Shown here in pieces: positions 44,477-51,632 of a stretch of DNA of 64,000 nt. Under the pieces are notes generated by a model. It saw nothing but the letters and a program-made list of their open reading frames with translations, was not told the DNA's origin and did not search any database. Both the position numbers and the translations under genes were made by a program. Source of the DNA: Gammaproteobacteria bacterium (GTDB lineage Bacteria > Pseudomonadota > Gammaproteobacteria > Competibacterales > Competibacteraceae); contig JACKNF010000004.1 of assembly GCA_024234995.1 (NCBI GenBank), forward strand, positions 203,951 to 267,950, written 5' to 3'. Each line of letters starts with the position of its first letter. Positions within the stretch are counted from its first letter, which is position 1.

Positions 44477-44648
44477 GGTGGAGTGGCTGAAACAAGGGAT
44501 ATGAAGCGTTAATGCAATTGCGCGGCCAAGATAGGTATTACGTCTCGTGCGCTAGGTACCGGGTATCAATTACCAGATATTTTGTTTCGCGCCTGACACC
44601 GAAGCCATGCAGCATTTATCACAACCAACATCCTTTTATGTTGCGAAA

Positions 44649-44664
44649 TGTCGTAAACCTCACA
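44649..44664. promoter_or_regulatory. NifA upstream activator site for rnfA
   Basis: TGT-CGTAAACCTC-ACA matches TGT-N10-ACA exactly, 78 bp upstream of the rnfA -24 element. It lies in the nifL-rnfA divergent gap and could influence nifLA as well. Confidence 0.65.
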
Positions 44665-44742
44665 ATCTCCGGGCTATCTTCAGAGTAAGGCTAGCACTGA
44701 CAAGATATTGAATCGTTTATAAATGATAAATATTTAGGCCGT

Positions 44743-44758
44743 TGGCGCAGTTGTTGCG
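44743..44758 (+). promoter_or_regulatory. Sigma-54-type promoter of the rnf operon
   Basis: TGGCGCAGTTGTTGCG has GG-N10-GC spacing and differs from TGGCAC-N5-TTGCA at two bases. The rnfA start is 33 bp downstream. Confidence 0.75.
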
Positions 44759-44791
44759 AAGGGCAGGATCAGGAACGCGGAGAGGGCTGTC

Positions 44792-45373
44792 ATGCGCGAT
44801 TATCTGTTCATTCTGCTAGGTGCGGCACTGGTCAACAATGTCGTTTTGGTGCGCTTTCTAGGGCTGTGTCCCTTCATGGGCGTTTCCAGCAAGATCGACT
44901 CCGCCCTAGGCATGGGTATGGCCACCACCTTTGTCTTGACTCTGGCAGTAAGCGCCAGCTGGCTCCTAGAACACTATGTGCTTATCCCGCTGGATATTCA
45001 GTTCTTGCGCATCCTGGCGTTCATCCTGGTGATCGCCGCTCTGGTGCAGTTCACCGAAATGTTCGTCCGCAAGGCCAGCCCAAGCCTCTATCAAGCCTTG
45101 GGTATCTATTTGCCGCTGATCACCACCAATTGCGCCGTGTTCGGTATGGCGCTTCTCAATGTCCAGCAGAAACATGATTTTTTAAGCAGTCTGCTCTACG
45201 GCTTTGGGTCAGCGCTGGGATTCACGCTGGTGATGGCATTGTTTGCCGGGATCCGGGAGCGGCTGGCGCTGGCCAATGTACCCGCCGCTTTCGCCGGCGC
45301 CCCTATCGCTTTCATCACCGCCGGTCTGTTAGCGCTGGCGTTCATAGGTTTTGCTGGGTTACCGGTACGCTAA
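44792..45373 (+). CDS. rnfA: RnfA, membrane subunit of the Rnf complex
   Basis: 193 residues with six membrane segments. RnfA signatures: NNVVLVRFLGLCPFMGVSSK, LGIYLPLITTNCAVFGMALL and a six-helix RnfA/E fold. The conserved cysteines in segments 1 and 4 (GLCPFMG, TTNCAV) hold the intramembrane iron-sulfur cluster shared with RnfE. In diazotrophs, Rnf uses ion motive force to reduce ferredoxin or flavodoxin for nitrogenase. Confidence 0.95.
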   Translation: MRDYLFILLGAALVNNVVLVRFLGLCPFMGVSSKIDSALGMGMATTFVLTLAVSASWLLEHYVLIPLDIQFLRILAFILVIAALVQFTEMFVRKASPSLYQALGIYLPLITTNCAVFGMALLNVQQKHDFLSSLLYGFGSALGFTLVMALFAGIRERLALANVPAAFAGAPIAFITAGLLALAFIGFAGLPVR

Positions 45374-45389
45374 AGGAGAGGGCAATAAC

Positions 45390-45917
45390 ATGATTGCTGC
45401 CATTACGACTTTGACCAGCCTCGGTCTGCTGCTGGGCATGTTGTTGAGTCTAGCGGCCCGCTTTTTCCAGGTGCCGGATAATGCCTTGCGCGAAGAACTC
45501 CTGGAACTGCTGCCGGGAGTGAATTGCGGGCAGTGCGGTTATCCTGGGTGTGGTGGTGCGGCGGATGCCTTGATAGCCGGTACAGCTTCGCCTGCACTAT
45601 GCCCGCCCGGCGGCAGGGTGCTGGCACAATCGCTGGCATCCAAGCTGGGACGGACGCTGGGAGACGCTGGTGATGGGCCGCCGTTACTGGCCGAAATCGA
45701 CGAGAGCCGCTGTATCGGCTGTGCCCATTGCGGCAAACGCTGTCCGACCGACGCCATTGTCGGTGCGTCCAAACAGATTCATTTCGTCTTTCAGGAAGCT
45801 TGCATGGGGTGTGGACTGTGCATCGAAGTCTGTCCGACCGAGTGCCTGCAACTTCGTCCCCAAACGCCTACTTTCGCGACATGGTACTGGCCCAAGCCGG
45901 TACTGCAAGGAGTATGA
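45390..45917 (+). CDS. rnfB: RnfB, iron-sulfur subunit of the Rnf complex
   Basis: 175 residues from the ATG at 45390 (AAAGGAGAG upstream). An N-terminal membrane anchor is followed by the CGQCGYPGCGGAADAL Fe-S motif, then two ferredoxin motifs CIGCAHCGKRCPTDA and CMGCGLCIEVCPTEC. It passes electrons between soluble ferredoxin and the membrane part. An upstream in-frame ATG at 45351 lies within rnfA and is not used. Confidence 0.95.
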   Translation: MIAAITTLTSLGLLLGMLLSLAARFFQVPDNALREELLELLPGVNCGQCGYPGCGGAADALIAGTASPALCPPGGRVLAQSLASKLGRTLGDAGDGPPLLAEIDESRCIGCAHCGKRCPTDAIVGASKQIHFVFQEACMGCGLCIEVCPTECLQLRPQTPTFATWYWPKPVLQGV

Positions 45918-45920
45918 GCA

Positions 45921-47396
45921 ATGATGCGTCTTCATGGCTTCCGGGGAGGTGTCCATCCGCCCGGTCAGAAACATCTCAGCGCTGAGCGGCCAATTGAATC
46001 CTTACCGCTGCCGCCGCGCCTGTATATTCCATTGCAACAACATGCTGGAGCACCGGCGCTGCCGGTCGTGACGGCCGGGCAGCGCGTCGCCAAAGGCGAG
46101 TTAATTGCCCGGGAACATGGTGTGACCTCCGCACCGCTCCATGCACCCAGCTCCGGTACGGTCGCCGCCATCGGCGACTTCACGGCGCCTCACGCTTCAG
46201 GATTGCCATTGCCGGCCATCATCCTCGATACCGACGGTGAGGAGCGCTGGATCGAGAGTAAGCCGTTGCCTGACCCGTTCAGCCTCAGTCCTGAAGAGGT
46301 CGCCTGCCAGGTTGGCGCAGCAGGCATCGTCGGCATGGGCGGCGCTAACTTCCCGGCAGCAGTCAAGCTCAGCAAGGCCCGTCAAGCCGGTGTGCATACG
46401 CTCGTGGTCAACGGCGCGGAATGCGAGCCGTATGTGACGTGCGACGACCGACTGATGCGTGAGCGGGCAGAAGCGATCATTGATGGTACCGCAATCATGC
46501 TCCATGCCCTGCAAGCGCCGCGTGCATTGATCGCGATTGAGGACAATAAGCCCGAGGCGATTCAGATCATGCGTGATGCCTGCCGGCAGGATGCCCGCAT
46601 CGAGGTCTTGAGTTTAGCCAGCCGTTATCCGGCAGGTTCGGCCAAACAGTTGATTCAATCGCTCAGCGGCCTGGAAACACCCTCCGGGGGACGTGGCACC
46701 GATACCGGTTTGCTGGTGCATAACGTGGGGACGGTCTATTCAGCGCATCGGGCATTACGCTACGGTCAACCGCTGATCTCACGTATCGTCACAGTCAGCG
46801 GCGGCGCAGTGGCCGAACCACGCAATCTGGAGGTTCCTCTCGGCGCGCTGGTGGCTGATCTGCTTAACTACTGCGGTGGCATTGCCCGCGAAGATTGCGC
46901 CCGGCTGCTGATGGGCGGGCCGATGATGGGACAACCGTTGCCTGGCATTGAAGTGCCGGTCATCAAAGGCACGAATGGTATTCTGGCGCTGACCGCTGCT
47001 GAGGCGGGTGAGGCGCATCCGTCATCGCCATGCATCCGTTGCGGGCGCTGTGTGGAAGTTTGCCCGATGGGCTTGCTACCGCTGGAAATGTCCAAGCGGG
47101 CGCATCACGAAGATTGGTTAGGGGTTCAGTCGCTTGGCCTGAGCGACTGTATGTCCTGCGGCTCCTGTGCTTATGCGTGTCCATCGCATATTCCATTGCC
47201 GCAATACTTTGCCTTTGCGCGAGGCAAGCTGGCGGAGCAACGCCGTGAGGAACGCAAGTCCACGCATATCCGTGCGTTGATGGAACAGCGGCAGGCACGC
47301 TTTGAGCGGCAGGCGCGGGCCAAGGCGGAAGCGGCTGCTAAGCGCAAGGCGGCGAAGAAATCGCGTGCAGTTATGGTGGAAGAGGATGACGAATGA
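45921..47396 (+). CDS. rnfC: RnfC, NADH-side subunit of the Rnf complex
   Basis: 491 residues. The N-terminal barrel-sandwich region has GGVHPPGQK and REHGVTSAPLHAPSSGTV. The NADH/FMN site shows GAAGIVGMGGANFPAAVKL and VNGAECEPYVTCDDRL. Two ferredoxin motifs CIRCGRCVEVCPMG and CMSCGSCAYACPSH lie toward the end, followed by a Lys/Arg/Ala-rich coiled tail. AAGGAG precedes adjacent ATGs at 45921 and 45924. The stop overlaps rnfD. Confidence 0.95.
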   Translation: MMRLHGFRGGVHPPGQKHLSAERPIESLPLPPRLYIPLQQHAGAPALPVVTAGQRVAKGELIAREHGVTSAPLHAPSSGTVAAIGDFTAPHASGLPLPAIILDTDGEERWIESKPLPDPFSLSPEEVACQVGAAGIVGMGGANFPAAVKLSKARQAGVHTLVVNGAECEPYVTCDDRLMRERAEAIIDGTAIMLHALQAPRALIAIEDNKPEAIQIMRDACRQDARIEVLSLASRYPAGSAKQLIQSLSGLETPSGGRGTDTGLLVHNVGTVYSAHRALRYGQPLISRIVTVSGGAVAEPRNLEVPLGALVADLLNYCGGIAREDCARLLMGGPMMGQPLPGIEVPVIKGTNGILALTAAEAGEAHPSSPCIRCGRCVEVCPMGLLPLEMSKRAHHEDWLGVQSLGLSDCMSCGSCAYACPSHIPLPQYFAFARGKLAEQRREERKSTHIRALMEQRQARFERQARAKAEAAAKRKAAKKSRAVMVEEDDE

Positions 47397-48514
47397 AAGT
47401 CAATCCACTGGCTGGCGCTCCCCATGCCCATGACGGTGATAGCGTATCGCGATTGATGGGCAGGGTGTTGCTGGCGCTCTTGCCCGCCACTGTTTATGGC
47501 GCCGTCTTATTTGGCTGGCCCGCATTGAATCTACTGGTGATCACCGTGCTGGTCTGTCTAGGGTGTGAGGCCGGTTGCCTGTGGCTGGCGGGGCGTTCCG
47601 TCCGGCAAGGTATCATGGATGGCTCGGCGCTATTGACCGGGGTGTTATTGGCGTTGTCATTGCCACCCTGGGCGCCGTGGTGGATCGGTGCTATCGGTGG
47701 CGGTTTCGCTATTGTGGCCGGCAAACAGGTGTTCGGGGGCACCGGTCAGAACATTTTCAATCCGGCCATGCTGGCGCGGGTGATGCTGCTAGTATCGTTC
47801 CCGGTGGAGATGACCACCTGGCTGGAGCCGCACCCGTGGCTGTCTGGATCCGCACCCTCCTTCCTGGAGGGGCTGCAAGTGACCTTTGGCCATTTCACCT
47901 TCACTGACGGCATGACGGGCGCCACCATTCTCGGCCATGCCCGTACCGAGTTGGTGATGAATCACCCTCTCAGTCAGGCCCTGCCAGGGCATTACCAGCC
48001 GGGATTCGCTGCTATCGGGTGGACCGGGGGCAGTCTGGGGGAAACGTCAGCCGTATTGATCCTGCTGGGCGGACTGTGGCTGTTATGGCAGCGAGCGATC
48101 ACCTGGGAGATTCCTGCCGCTATGCTGAGCACGGTGCTGGTGCTAGCCAGTGTTTTTCATTGGGTTAATCCCGAGCGTTTCGCTGACCCAGTACTCCATC
48201 TTCTATCAGGCAGCCTGATGCTGGGTGCCTTCTTCATCGCCACGGACCCGGTGACCTCACCGGTAGCGCGGATCGGGCAGGTTGTGTTCGGCATCGGCTG
48301 TGGCGCATTGGTGTATATCATCCGCACTTGGGGCGGTTATCCCGAGGGTGTCGCATTCGCCGCGGTGCTGATGAATGCCGCCGCTCCGTTGATCGATCAT
48401 TACTTCCGCCCGCGCGCTTATGGACGAACCTGGCGCGGCCAGCCGCGGCCGGTTCCGGAGCGCGCTAAAAAGCGTGCAGCCGTGAGCCGGGATTCCGGGA
48501 GTGGACCCGCATGA
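47393..48514 (+). CDS. rnfD: RnfD, flavin-carrying membrane subunit of the Rnf complex
   Basis: 373 residues, about 9-10 membrane segments. The covalent FMN site is the Thr of DGMTGATILG; GGTGQNIFNPAMLARVMLLV and FFIATDPVTSPVARIGQ are further RnfD/NqrB motifs. The C-terminal 25 residues are basic and Arg/Pro-rich. Starts at an ATGA overlap with rnfC and ends in one with rnfG. Confidence 0.95.
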   Translation: MKVNPLAGAPHAHDGDSVSRLMGRVLLALLPATVYGAVLFGWPALNLLVITVLVCLGCEAGCLWLAGRSVRQGIMDGSALLTGVLLALSLPPWAPWWIGAIGGGFAIVAGKQVFGGTGQNIFNPAMLARVMLLVSFPVEMTTWLEPHPWLSGSAPSFLEGLQVTFGHFTFTDGMTGATILGHARTELVMNHPLSQALPGHYQPGFAAIGWTGGSLGETSAVLILLGGLWLLWQRAITWEIPAAMLSTVLVLASVFHWVNPERFADPVLHLLSGSLMLGAFFIATDPVTSPVARIGQVVFGIGCGALVYIIRTWGGYPEGVAFAAVLMNAAAPLIDHYFRPRAYGRTWRGQPRPVPERAKKRAAVSRDSGSGPA

Positions 48515-49158
48515 CCGGCCTCCGTGACTGGTTGAAACCGGAAGGCCGGCAAACCTTGGGTTATCACGCCGCATTGCTGGGATGCGTGGCGTTGCTGGTC
48601 AGCACCGCCATCAGCGTCGCTGATTGGTTGACCCGTGTGGATATCACTCAACGTCAATTGGAGGATTTGCAAGCTACTTTGCAACAAGTGGTTCCGGCCA
48701 GCTATTACGATAACGATCTGGTGCGGGATACCGTGACTATCAACGATGGTGGCCGGGCAGTCACAGTCTACCGGGCACGGCGTAAGGGTCAGGTGCAAGC
48801 CGTGAGCTACCAGGTCACGGCTCCAGGCTATGGCAGTTCGGAGATGGTGATGATTGTCGGGGTGGATCGTAACGGGACCTTGCTGGGGGTGCGGGTCATC
48901 AGCCACGCTGAGACGCCGGGGCTGGGCGACAAGATTGAGACCAGCAAGTCTGATTGGATTCTAGGTTTCAGCGGCCGCTCTCTGAACGATCCGCCACCCG
49001 GCCAATGGGGCGTCAAGAAGGATGGCGGGGTATTTGATCAGTTCACCGGCGCGACCATCACGCCGCGAGGTGTCGTCAAGGCCGTCAAGGGTGGATTGGA
49101 ATTCTTCGCCAGCTACCGGGCAATGCTGCTGGATGAATCGAGTGGAGGGAAAGACTGA
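48511..49158 (+). CDS. rnfG: RnfG, periplasmic flavin subunit of the Rnf complex
   Basis: 215 residues: one N-terminal membrane helix (YHAALLGCVALLVSTAISVAD), then a periplasmic FMN-binding domain with GYGSSEMVMIVGVDRNGTLL, HAETPGLGDKIE and the covalent FMN attachment Thr in FTGATITPRGV. It overlaps rnfD and rnfE. Confidence 0.95.
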   Translation: MTGLRDWLKPEGRQTLGYHAALLGCVALLVSTAISVADWLTRVDITQRQLEDLQATLQQVVPASYYDNDLVRDTVTINDGGRAVTVYRARRKGQVQAVSYQVTAPGYGSSEMVMIVGVDRNGTLLGVRVISHAETPGLGDKIETSKSDWILGFSGRSLNDPPPGQWGVKKDGGVFDQFTGATITPRGVVKAVKGGLEFFASYRAMLLDESSGGKD

Positions 49159-49832
49159 TGAGCGATTATCGCGGTATCTTCGCCGACGGTTTATGGAATA
49201 ACAATGTGGTGTTTACCCAGATGCTGGCCTTGTGTCCATTGATGGCGGTGACCACCACCGCCACCAACGGTCTCGGTATGGGGTTAGCCACTACGGGCGT
49301 TCTTTTAGCATCCAACCTCGTCATTGCCAGTTTGCGCGGCTTTGTAGCTCAGGAAGTGCGTATTCCGGTGTTCGTGCTGTTGATTGCATCATTGGTGACA
49401 CTCGCCGATATGGCGATCAATGCCTGGCTGCATGAATTGTATAAGGTATTAGGGTTATTCATTCCATTGATCGTCGTCAACTGCTGTGTGCTGGGCCGCG
49501 CGGAATCCTTTGCTTCCAAGCAGCCAGTCCTGACCTCGGCAGCGGATGGTTTAGCAATGGGTTTAGGTCTGACCTTGGCGTTAGTGCTCATTGGCGGTTG
49601 CCGCGAGGTATTGGGTAGCGCCACCTTGTTCGCGCATGCCTCGCTGCTATTGGGTGACAGTTTCGCCTTTCTGGAAACGACCCTGATCCAGGATTACAAA
49701 GGCTTTCTGCTGATGCTATTGCCGCCGGGCGGGTTTTTGGTGCTGGGCTTTTTGCTGGCGGGCAAGCGGGTGATGGAACAGGCAGCCAAAAGAAGCGAAG
49801 TGAAAGAAGAATTTCACTGTAGCGTCCAATAA
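49158..49832 (+). CDS. rnfE: RnfE, membrane subunit of the Rnf complex
   Basis: 224 residues, six membrane segments, homologous to RnfA. Signatures are NNVVFTQMLALCPLMAVTTT, GLFIPLIVVNCCVLGRAESF (intramembrane cluster cysteines) and LLPPGGFLVLGFLLAGKR. It shares one base with the rnfG stop (TGATG). Confidence 0.95.
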   Translation: MSDYRGIFADGLWNNNVVFTQMLALCPLMAVTTTATNGLGMGLATTGVLLASNLVIASLRGFVAQEVRIPVFVLLIASLVTLADMAINAWLHELYKVLGLFIPLIVVNCCVLGRAESFASKQPVLTSAADGLAMGLGLTLALVLIGGCREVLGSATLFAHASLLLGDSFAFLETTLIQDYKGFLLMLLPPGGFLVLGFLLAGKRVMEQAAKRSEVKEEFHCSVQ

Positions 49833-49898
49833 GTTCGTTTATTCAAATGGCAAAATCCCGCAATTGCAAGAAGCAGCATCGGGTAATAGGAGGGGTCT

Positions 49899-50189
49899 AT
49901 GCAAGTCAGCGTCGCTTATGCCGAGCCGGGGCAAAAACTCTGGCTGTCAGTAGATGTACCGGAAGGAAGCACAGTGCAAGAAGCGATCGAGCAATCTGGC
50001 GTCTTGAGCCGTTGCCCTCATCTAAATATCAAAAAACATCGGATCGGCGTTTTCGGCAAGATCACTAAACTCACCGCACTGCTGGAAGAGGGAGATCGGG
50101 TAGAAATTTACCGGCCCATCACTGTCGATCCCAAGACGGTGCCGCAGCGGAAAATCGCTCTGGATGATGATGAGGATGACGATGATTGA
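49899..50189 (+). CDS. rnfH: RnfH
   Basis: 96 residues with the ubiquitin-like RnfH fold: QVSVAYAEPGQKLWLSVDVP, CPHLNIKKHRIGVFGKITK, and LLEEGDRVEIYRPITVDPK. It ends in an acidic tail DDDEDDDD. RnfH is needed for nitrogenase activity in some diazotrophs, but its mechanism is unclear. A strong AGGAGGGG ribosome site precedes the ATG, 66 bp after rnfE. Confidence 0.92.
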   Translation: MQVSVAYAEPGQKLWLSVDVPEGSTVQEAIEQSGVLSRCPHLNIKKHRIGVFGKITKLTALLEEGDRVEIYRPITVDPKTVPQRKIALDDDEDDDD

Positions 50190-50215
50190 CAATCAGCCAG
50201 CCATTGATTTGCACA

Positions 50216-51301
50216 CTAATCACGCGGCAGCTCTTTAGCAAACTCCCGCAACACGGTAGCAATATCGATCGCGTAACCGATGCCCTCGAATTTTTCGGTG
50301 ATCGCTTTCTTTGTGTTCACGCCAACCACATGGCCATTGGTCAGAACTAACGGGCCACCGCTGTTGCCGGGATAAATCTTGGCGTCAGTCCGTACAAAGG
50401 AAGATTCGAAGCCCGACACGACACCGGTGCTGATCGAGTCGCGCAACCCCACCGGACTACCAATGGCATATACCGGTGTGCCATGGGCAATTTCATAGGA
50501 CGCCGCAGGCTCCAAGGCAGGTGTTTGATATTGGTCGACTTTGAGCAGGGCCAGGTCATGTTTCTGACTTACAGCAAAGAGTGAAGCATTCAATTCGGTC
50601 CCATCCTTAAGGACGATGGTAAAGGTGCTAGCTGCACCGGATACAGCCAGTTTCCAATCGGTCTCACGCTGCTTGGCCGTGATCGTTTGTTCAATCTTCT
50701 GGAGTTCGTGGCGATCGGCAGCCAGCTCTCTCTGCAACACCTGGTATTGATCTCGTTTAGACTGATAATAGGCCTGCTTTTCAGCTTTTCCCTTGCCTTC
50801 GGGCAACGAGTCCAGATACGTTTGATACTGTGCAAGATCCTTTCTGAATTTTTCCAACTCCTGCTCCCGCCAAACCAGCCGTTTACGGTGGCGCTCGATC
50901 TTTTGTTTAACATCACCAAAAGATTGCTCAAGTTCCTCGCGCTTTTCTTCCGGGAGTTTGATCACATGCTTATTGGTTACGATATGGCCATCTCTGGAAA
51001 GAAAAAACCCCGATCCGGTTCCGATCGAGGTCTTGACCGTGACCGTGCTGAGTGTTGCCTCCTGAAGCGGGTTTTCCGGTGAAAACTTGGCCCGCAAAAA
51101 AGCCTTCAGGTCACGAGTTGGCAGCTCCTTCGCGGTTGGTGCGGATAGAACCTCGACCGGTTGTTGCGCAAGGCCGGGGTGTGGCCGGTCAGTGTAATGC
51201 CAGCGGCCGTGTTCATCCTGATATTTGTACATCCCGGCAACAACCGGTGTGCCGAAGCATAAGACCAGCAGGCCCAGCCCTTTGATTATCCAGTCAAGCA
51301 T
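50216..51301 (-). CDS. Exported trypsin-like serine protease with DUF4124 and an inserted coiled coil
   Basis: Starting at the ATG at 51301 (361 residues) gives a hydrophobic export signal (WIIKGLGLLVLCFGTPVVAG), then a DUF4124 segment (YKYQDEHGRWHYTDRP). The catalytic triad is His112 (TNKHVI), Asp249 (HDLALLK) and Ser314 (GNSGGPL). Between His and Asp, about residues 118-215 form a highly charged Lys/Glu/Gln helix, an unusual insertion into the protease fold. There is no PDZ domain. Upstream ATGs at 51361 and 51388 would hide the signal. Confidence 0.85.
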   Translation of the reverse strand: MLDWIIKGLGLLVLCFGTPVVAGMYKYQDEHGRWHYTDRPHPGLAQQPVEVLSAPTAKELPTRDLKAFLRAKFSPENPLQEATLSTVTVKTSIGTGSGFFLSRDGHIVTNKHVIKLPEEKREELEQSFGDVKQKIERHRKRLVWREQELEKFRKDLAQYQTYLDSLPEGKGKAEKQAYYQSKRDQYQVLQRELAADRHELQKIEQTITAKQRETDWKLAVSGAASTFTIVLKDGTELNASLFAVSQKHDLALLKVDQYQTPALEPAASYEIAHGTPVYAIGSPVGLRDSISTGVVSGFESSFVRTDAKIYPGNSGGPLVLTNGHVVGVNTKKAITEKFEGIGYAIDIATVLREFAKELPRD

Positions 51302-51632
51302 TCCAGGGTGGCCATTGCACCTGCCGGCGCTCCTTACAAGCCTGCATGAAAGATAATTCATTGGCCATATCCTCGGTGATTGCATCATTGATGCCCCTTC
51401 TGCCGGGTCGAATGTTGATTCCAGATCTTTCTAGCATACCGGGTGTTCAATACGCTGCCACCAGCCGTTCTCAACTTCACTGTATCTGAGTCCCTTGAAG
51501 GCAACACAACTCGCCGGTAAAACAACGGTGGCTTTCGCCTGCGTCAATGGCAAGCGCAGCCCATGGCGGATAGCCAGTGTTTGGCATTCAGCATCTTGTC
51601 AATTCCTGCCGCTGTTAATAGGCGGTACGGAT

